Source: Pseudisothecium myosuroides
Lineage: Eukaryota > Streptophyta > Bryopsida > Hypnales > Lembophyllaceae
Assembly (NCBI GenBank): GCA_951799445.1
Contig: OX637288.1
Span: 9,364,501-9,428,500, forward strand
Length of the DNA stretch: 64,000 nt
Reading direction: 5' to 3'
Both the position numbers and the translations under genes were made by a program. This document shows positions 58,272 to 64,000 of this stretch, in pieces; position 1 is the first letter of the stretch; each line of letters opens with the position of its first letter. Below the pieces are notes generated by a model, which saw nothing but the letters and a program-made list of their open reading frames with translations, did not search any database and was not told where the DNA came from.

Positions 58272-59640
58272 TTATGGAGAAATGACCTCCTCGTATTGAA
58301 ATTGGCCCTCGATCAACTTCCGGAAATGACTAAGTTGAGAAAACAAATCAGCCCTAATCGCTTGAGAGTCCAATGTCATTCCCGTTCCAAATCCTAATTG
58401 AATCCTACCCAGATACTCTGAATCTTGTTCTACCAAATGTGATGCAAGCTCTATATTGATATTTGCAAATAATTCGGGGGCAATAGAGCTAGGTCTGGTG
58501 TTCTCAGTGTCACAGGATTCTTCTATTAAGCATTGCCATCCGACTTGTTTTTCCAAGGTCAACACTTCGCTGGGATTTAACAGACGCAAGAAAAGCTGCT
58601 AGATCGTGAATATGAGGAGCACCACGCCTGTGGCACATTGTCGCCCCTCGCAACATTCCATTTTGCCATTACATCGATCCAGAAATCAACTCCCGCAACT
58701 CGTGAACCCATGGAGAAAGGAACTCTCAATAATCTGAAGCAAAGCTGCGCCATGCATGATCCTCCGACCTGAAGGAATCACCACGACCATCATCGAAGTG
58801 GACATTCCACGCGGGATTCTGTGCACCTCCAGTGTGAACCCCACATTATTCTCACACTTGTTTCCGAATGGGTCGCCCGCATTCAATTCTCTAGCAACGA
58901 CGGAGGTGGCGAAGGAATGCCAAACATCACAAGAAACACAAGAGTGATAGGTGATGATTGCCTGCCCTAGAGGATGACTGCATTCTACAGCGTATACATC
59001 CCGTTCCACGAGCATTCAATCATGAGTAAGCATCTACCGACCAAGGATGTCCTGCGCCGTAGAAACCTTCAACGGAAACCTTCAACAGAAACCTTCAATG
59101 AAAACCTCCACGTCAATAGCGTTACTAGTACCCGCCCAGAATTGCGAAGGTCAGAAAACGTACGAAATTTTCCTTGTCCTCGCGCGTTTCCCGGCCCCAC
59201 TCGCTACATACTTCCTGGTCCTAATCACTCTTTCGCCCTCAGCTGCACCAGACAACAGATTCACCTAAACACAAGCCCCTCGTCCATGGCTCGAATTCCT
59301 CCGCGCGCACCGAAGGACTTCCAGCGATCCCGTGACACCCCACCTCCAAAGTATCGCGGAATCCGAATCTTCCGACCAGCACGTTCTCTCCCGCCCGGAA
59401 CGTCAGCAACTCCAAGTCTCCACCGCATACCTGCTACGCTTACTCAACACAACCAACCCTCACACCCCCACCCTCTCCTCCCCCCGCGCGCGGCGCACCC
59501 ACACACTTCACTACTAGCGAATCCCCCAGCACCACCTCCCTCGTCCAATTCCACGACAGACGCCAAAACTCCATCGCGAAAACTAGCTGTAGATCAAACG
59601 TTCCGTAATCGACTGGCTGCGAGGAAGATGCTTCATGGTT
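58272..59640 (-). pseudogene. Unidentified minus-strand gene, possibly broken
   Basis: Three protein-like segments lie upstream of the kinase, same strand. Segment a (about 59,600-59,275) reads GTFDLQLVFAMEFWRLSWNW, VVLGDSLVVKCVGA, then two in-frame stops (TAA, TAG; near 59,445), then LELLTFRAGENVLVGRFGFR to a donor TTAG|GTGAAT. Segment b (~58,990-58,686; acceptor CTGTAG, in phase) reads ECSHPLGQAIITYHSCVSCD, LEVHRIPRGMSTSMMVVVIP and ends at TGA. Segment c (~58,600-58,272) reads LFLRLLNPSEVLTLEKQVGW and ends QFQYEEVISP. b and c could not be joined in phase. I know no family. Either my exon borders are wrong or the gene carries several stops. Only ~175 bp separates segment c from the kinase ATG. 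Confidence 0.35.
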
Positions 59641-60642
59641 CCCCTATCGAAAACTGACAATCCTGGAGAGACGCAACTGATTCCAAATGCTGAGTCTTGT
59701 GTCAGTGTCCCCGTTTCTCTCTGTGTGTGTCCCGGTTCCTGTGTGTGTCTCTCTCTCTCACTCCCGGTGTGACGAGTCGCGTCGAAAACGGAGCTGGTGA
59801 AGCGCACTCCTCAAGGAACCAGGCAAATCGGGGGACCCAATGAGCACCAAATGAGGAGGACCCCAAGCTACGCGCACGCAAGTCCGTGGCCCTGGCTAGC
59901 TGGTGGGTAAGTAAGTTAGAGCGCGCCTTCAGGTCAGGTCGGGGAATTCCTTTCGTTTGCTTTCAGCTTGTTGTTTTTTCCTGTGGGCATTTTCCGGTTA
60001 TTTTCCTTCAGTGGCTCCCCTCCTGCGCCGAGTCCGTTTCCTCGTAGCGTATCACCCCCATTCCGTTCCGTGCCTGCGTGCTTCCTTGTCCTCTTCGCAG
60101 CAGGTGCGGCCTGCCTAGCGCCCGGTGGCTTCGGGTCTGGACCTTAATTTGGCAGGCTGGGGCCGCCGGCTTGTGAGCGCTGTCTGCTAGGCCAGGAAGA
60201 CGGACAAGTCCAGTCCACGCCCTGTCTGCTAAGTTTACTGTGTCGAGTGTCAACTTGCCTGCTTTTCAGCACCCGAACTGATGAAGGTCCCATCCAGCTT
60301 TGGCCAAATCCGGGGAGCAGGCAACTGGCTTGAGTGCCTGCGGGTCAACTGCGGAGAGTAACTGAATTTTGGTGCTTGCATTGAGGACGTTGTGATTGGG
60401 CGGGGGCCACTGTTGTGCGCCCGGGGCAACTTGCGTTTGGGATATTTTGTTGGCGCTGGACCCAAGGCGGGTGGAGGAGGAGGCGCTGTGCATGGAAGAA
60501 GCCGCAACGACCTACGCTGAAGGTGAATCGGTCTAGGACAAGGCAAAAGACGCATCACAGACATCTAGGGAATGATCCACTAAAGGCATGCATCAACCCA
60601 GAACAGACTTCTTTTTTTCACTAAATGAGATTGGGGCTACAC
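59641..60642. other. GC-rich gene-free stretch
   Basis: Probably 5' flank of the unidentified minus-strand gene. Pyrimidine/purine dinucleotide runs at 59,700-59,770. No supported frame. Confidence 0.35.
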
Positions 60643-61184
60643 TAAGGTAGGAGGCTGTAAAACGGAACGGGCATTAACCCTTAAAGGACGGACTGGTGAC
60701 CGTGGAAATCATCCATTTTGGAACATTGAGAATCATTGGTATTAAAAAATTCAAAAGCACTCATTGGAAGTCAAGCTACTATAGAAGTTCTCCACTTTTC
60801 ACACAAAATTAGGAGGATGAATAGTTGCATTTCTGTCCTGCATAGAAGGATTCCTTGTCATCCAGCGGACGCCAAACGTCCTCCGCGTCATTTAAGGGTT
60901 AAAATGGAACATGACTCAGACGTACATTTTGCTTTCTTCAAGGTACCACCCATGCACATTTCAGGAGGTGGTCCATTTTGATGACCACAAATGACCACTT
61001 TTTTCCAACTTCAAAAATTTGTAACTAATTCCACAAAGGTTCAAAAAACATGAAACAACTTGGGTTAGATTTCAATTCCACTTGTCTTTCAAGAAAAATT
61101 TACTGAAAAATATTTCAAGATGTTTTACCTCCCCAAAATTCAGTTTCAGTGCTTAGATGCTCCAATTCTGGACCTCCTACCTTA
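60643..61184. mobile_element. TA-flanked MITE (T8) interrupted by a TTAA element
   Basis: Left TA-AGGTAGGAGGCTGTAAAAC as in T4; right GGACCTCCTACCT-TA. Its core (61,010-61,110) is the reverse complement of the core in T2 and T5. 229 bp of its 542 bp belong to the insertion at 60674-60902. Confidence 0.85.
60674..60902. mobile_element. 229-bp TTAA-flanked element nested in T8
   Basis: TTAA-CCCTTAAAGGACG at the left, CGTCATTTAAGGG-TTAA at the right. Short relative of the 933-bp family, inserted into T8. Confidence 0.75.
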
Positions 61185-61226
61185 CATTGAATAGTGAAAT
61201 TAGGTTGTCCCTCCCCAAAGGTCGGT

Positions 61227-61950
61227 TTAACCCCTAATGACCCAAGTGACCATTTTTTGGTCGCTGCCCCTCTTTTTTGAGCTTTCCGTTCTCAAATTTT
61301 AAGTTTTTTTTAAAACTAAAATATATATCCAAAGAAAAGACTGCAATATAAATCCAATGGCGGTAGTTTCATCAAATTCTGAGTTAAACTCCGCCTTGTG
61401 GAATTTTTTTAAGTTAAGTGGTGTTGTGTAGTTTACAGCTCATTATTTTGGGTTCGGTTTGGGCATGGACTAAAAAGTCAGACAACCAATGTGATTCTTG
61501 CCCACCACAAAAAAAAAGTCAGATCTACCTCAAAAAGGGTAGATCTAAGGAATTCAAGGAGAAGACAAGTTTCCCATCCTTTTTTCTCTTACAAACACCA
61601 GTCTCATTTTAGTGACCACCGTGCATTGCAAGCTGTACCATGAATTGAAAAATGCATGGAATATTGTGAAATTTTACATGTTCATTTTCAGCTCTCTTAT
61701 CTTTCACTGAGCATAAAAAAGACATTATTTCAAAATATTCTTACAAAAATATGCTCCTTCAAAGTGTGTTGCCCTGAATTTTCATAAACCCAAATAAAAA
61801 TTCAAAATTAAATATCTCCTAAACCGTACTCACTCTCATTGTGAACTTCAAGATCCTATGGTTAGATTCTATCCAATCTCAAGACAAAATGAGCAAACAA
61901 ATTGTTCAAGTCTTTGGCAGTTTTGGCTCATTTTGAAAGTACACCCCCCG
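61227..61950. mobile_element. Truncated TTAA-flanked element (C)
   Basis: Starts TTAA-CCCCTAATGACCCAAG and includes family blocks such as GATCCTATGGTTAGAT near 61,851. The right end is missing; a TA-type end (T9) begins at 61975. Confidence 0.55.
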
Positions 61951-61974
61951 TGGATCATAAAGATTAAGGTAGTT

Positions 61975-62150
61975 TGCATTAAAAATGACCATATAAGGAT
62001 TGGTCTGCCTTTTTTATGTTTTTTTGTGGATGGAAAGATTTTTAGCTCATTTTTTAGAGAAAGATAAATAGATGCGGAATGTAAAACAACTAGTTTCATA
62101 TTTTTCAAAGCATTATTGAATTACTTATGAATTTTCAAAGATTTACTGTA
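61975..62150. mobile_element. Partial TA-flanked MITE (T9)
   Basis: Left end TA-AGGTAGTTTGCATTAAAA, then the family core (TTTCATATTTTTCAAAGC...GAATTACTTATGAATTTT). No right terminus found. Confidence 0.5.
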
Positions 62151-64000
62151 CAAAAATGCAATCATTTTCATCAATCCAAAATCATGTATGTGACATGGAT
62201 TGATGCATTGGTTCAGGGTTGGTTCAAAGAGCCACATGTGCCTCCACATGGACAACTAGTGAATCATGAGGTAACTTTTCTAGGTAAGGCAACCTAATTG
62301 TGAAGGCAATCTAATTTCACTATTTTGTATAGGTTGAATTAGTGCCCACAATCAATGTCTTGAATGATAGTAATGGAGTGATTAGGGCATCTCCATTCAT
62401 GAGTGGAAATAGAGACAATACTAGAATTTTCAAGTAGAAGAAAGCGCACCTCATTCTGTTTTGTTGACTTTTTTTAAAAATGATCCAATGCAAACTTTGA
62501 ATGGACTTTTCCACATTATAAAATGGAGAGAAAAAGATTCTACATTAAAAAAATACCTTTCATGCAAAAATAAAATAAAATTCTGATTTATTGGCACAAA
62601 TAACAAAGCTTGAAAAGGTATGACAATTATAGCTTTTCCTATTGTGAGCTCTCCATATTCTAAGAACTTGTTTGGTTTGGGAAAGAAATATTGGAGCTAG
62701 AAATAAAGAGAAACCAATTTCCGTTGCATTGGGGCGTGTTTTTTGGAATTGTTCCATCATTATGAAATTGGTGTAGTGGTTTATGTTTGGATTGGAATTC
62801 CTCTTAGTAACCACAATAGCAACTTCTACCTTTAGGGTACAAAATCATTATAGGAAGTAGCTCTTTTTAAACCTTCATGTTGTGACCATATTAGGAAATA
62901 TTGCCACTGCTTTATGTAAATAAGATGACCATTGTAGATACATTTCTTGTTGGTTTTGAGGTAGTCTAAAGACTTTGGCAGGCCAATTAGATAACATTCT
63001 TCTAAAATTCATAATAAATTCATACTTTGTCAAAAAAAAAAAAAAAAAATCAACTGCTTTTCCCATTTTTTACATTTGCCTTCACTATGTAGAATTTTTT
63101 TTAAATGTTCAACAATGCCAACAGGGCAAACCAATCATTATGCCTATCATAGGTTGGTTCACCTTAATTGAGACTAAGCTTAGATAAGCATTTTTGCATG
63201 CTTTCTATCAATGTATTTTTTTTGGAACAATACCTACTACAAGCTTTCACAACACTAGCGCAATTATAGGGATTTTGAGTTTAGCTAGCTCAAACCTATT
63301 AGTTAATGAGAAATTTTACCCCTAAAAAAATGTTGGTTCCTATTATAGACTATTTTCCAAGTAAAGAGAGTATGTGTCTATATTCTAAACTCTTTTCTTA
63401 TGCATTTTGTAGACACCATATTAATCAAAATACAAATTTTTAAATTTTTTAAAATAGAAGTATCCAAAAGCAACTCTAGTGGCTCTCATGAATAGAGGTA
63501 GTGCATAGTTTTAGGCAAGAATTTGTAGGAATCAGTTTTAGAAAGGGATTGAAATTAGATGCAATTTCCATATAGTGTTTGTCCCAATAGAAAATGTGAC
63601 TAATGTACCAAAGTCACAATAATTATTTTTAAATTAGTGTAGGTTGATTACAATATTACTATATTGTACCAATTTCCACTAAAATAAAATTTTGTAGTGA
63701 TACTAATATCCACAACCACCACTACTATTAGGTCAATCATTGTGGTAGATTTTATTCTTGAAATCAAGTAGCAACATCAAAAAGCAACAACACTTCTTTT
63801 GAAATTCCCCTTCTTTGAGAGGAAAATGAGAAAGTTTTTTTGCATGATCAAGGTTCTTACCACGCCCAAGAGAAATCCAACCCAAATCATTTTGTAATTT
63901 TGTGAAATTCAAGTGATTTTTCATAAGTTTTCAAATTTGAAATTGTCCCTACACATGCCACTAGAGTCCTTTAAAATGGACTACCTCTGTGTCGTTGTTA
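62151..64000. other. AT-rich gene-free stretch
   Basis: No gene seen. 63,480-63,570 (CTCTCATGAATAG, TTTTAGGCAAGAAT, TTGAAATTAG) is related to the right half of the element at 24223-24499. Confidence 0.4.

Noticed and set aside
58974..59657. 227-codon plus-strand open frame
   Set aside because: Pro/Ser/Arg-rich, no domain, lies opposite segments that read better on the minus strand.
1..64000. tRNA or rRNA genes
   Set aside because: I scanned by eye for cloverleaf signatures and rRNA-like blocks and found none I could support; a covariance-model search would be decisive.

Overview
The window is nuclear DNA of a streptophyte, most likely a land plant. Reasons: multi-exon genes with GT-AG introns of about 70 bp to 1.2 kb, plant-type proteins (plastid lumazine synthase, an SRC2-like C2 protein, a PAS-domain hybrid histidine kinase), a Ty1/copia LTR retrotransposon, and interstitial plant-telomere repeats (TTTAGGG). 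A soluble kinase with two PAS domains recalls the PAS-histidine kinases known from mosses, so a bryophyte, lycophyte or fern is my best guess. The sequence does not settle the lineage.

Layout. 1-12.6 kb is gene-rich: a BORCS8-like gene (minus, runs off the left edge), head-to-head with an INTS9 (Integrator) locus that carries a frameshift and at least three in-frame stops, then an intact eight-exon 6,7-dimethyl-8-ribityllumazine synthase gene. A nearly complete copia element (12,694-17,633, TSD GTCCT) follows; most of its gag is replaced by a ~310-bp-arm palindrome of its own leader. 17.6-28.8 kb is repeat-rich and holds a frameshifted gene of unknown function (20.2-21.2 kb). An intact tRNA-splicing endonuclease SEN2 gene lies at 28.8-30.7 kb. 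30.7-47.8 kb is mostly non-autonomous DNA transposons, with two related genes of unknown function (38.9-39.3 kb and 41.3-42.9 kb, both minus). An intronless SRC2-like gene (48.7-49.4 kb) is followed by diverged tandem copies of its 3' flank. A nine-exon hybrid histidine kinase occupies 51.1-58.1 kb (minus). An unidentified, perhaps broken, minus-strand gene lies at 58.3-59.6 kb. 60.6-64 kb is again transposon-rich.

Three recurrent families of non-autonomous elements are recognisable by eye: (i) TA-flanked elements ending AGGTA...TACCT, (ii) ~933-bp TTAA-flanked elements ending CCCCTAAAG...CTTTAGGGG, and (iii) TA-flanked elements beginning CACTA and ending TAGTG. The genes form no operon or single pathway: they are unrelated housekeeping and signalling genes. 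The most distinctive items are the palindromic copia element, the transposon families, the decaying INTS9 copy, the histidine kinase with a long insertion carrying a putative zinc ribbon, and the pair of related unknown genes. All exon borders were set by hand from splice consensus and phase; family names come from recalled similarity, not from a search.
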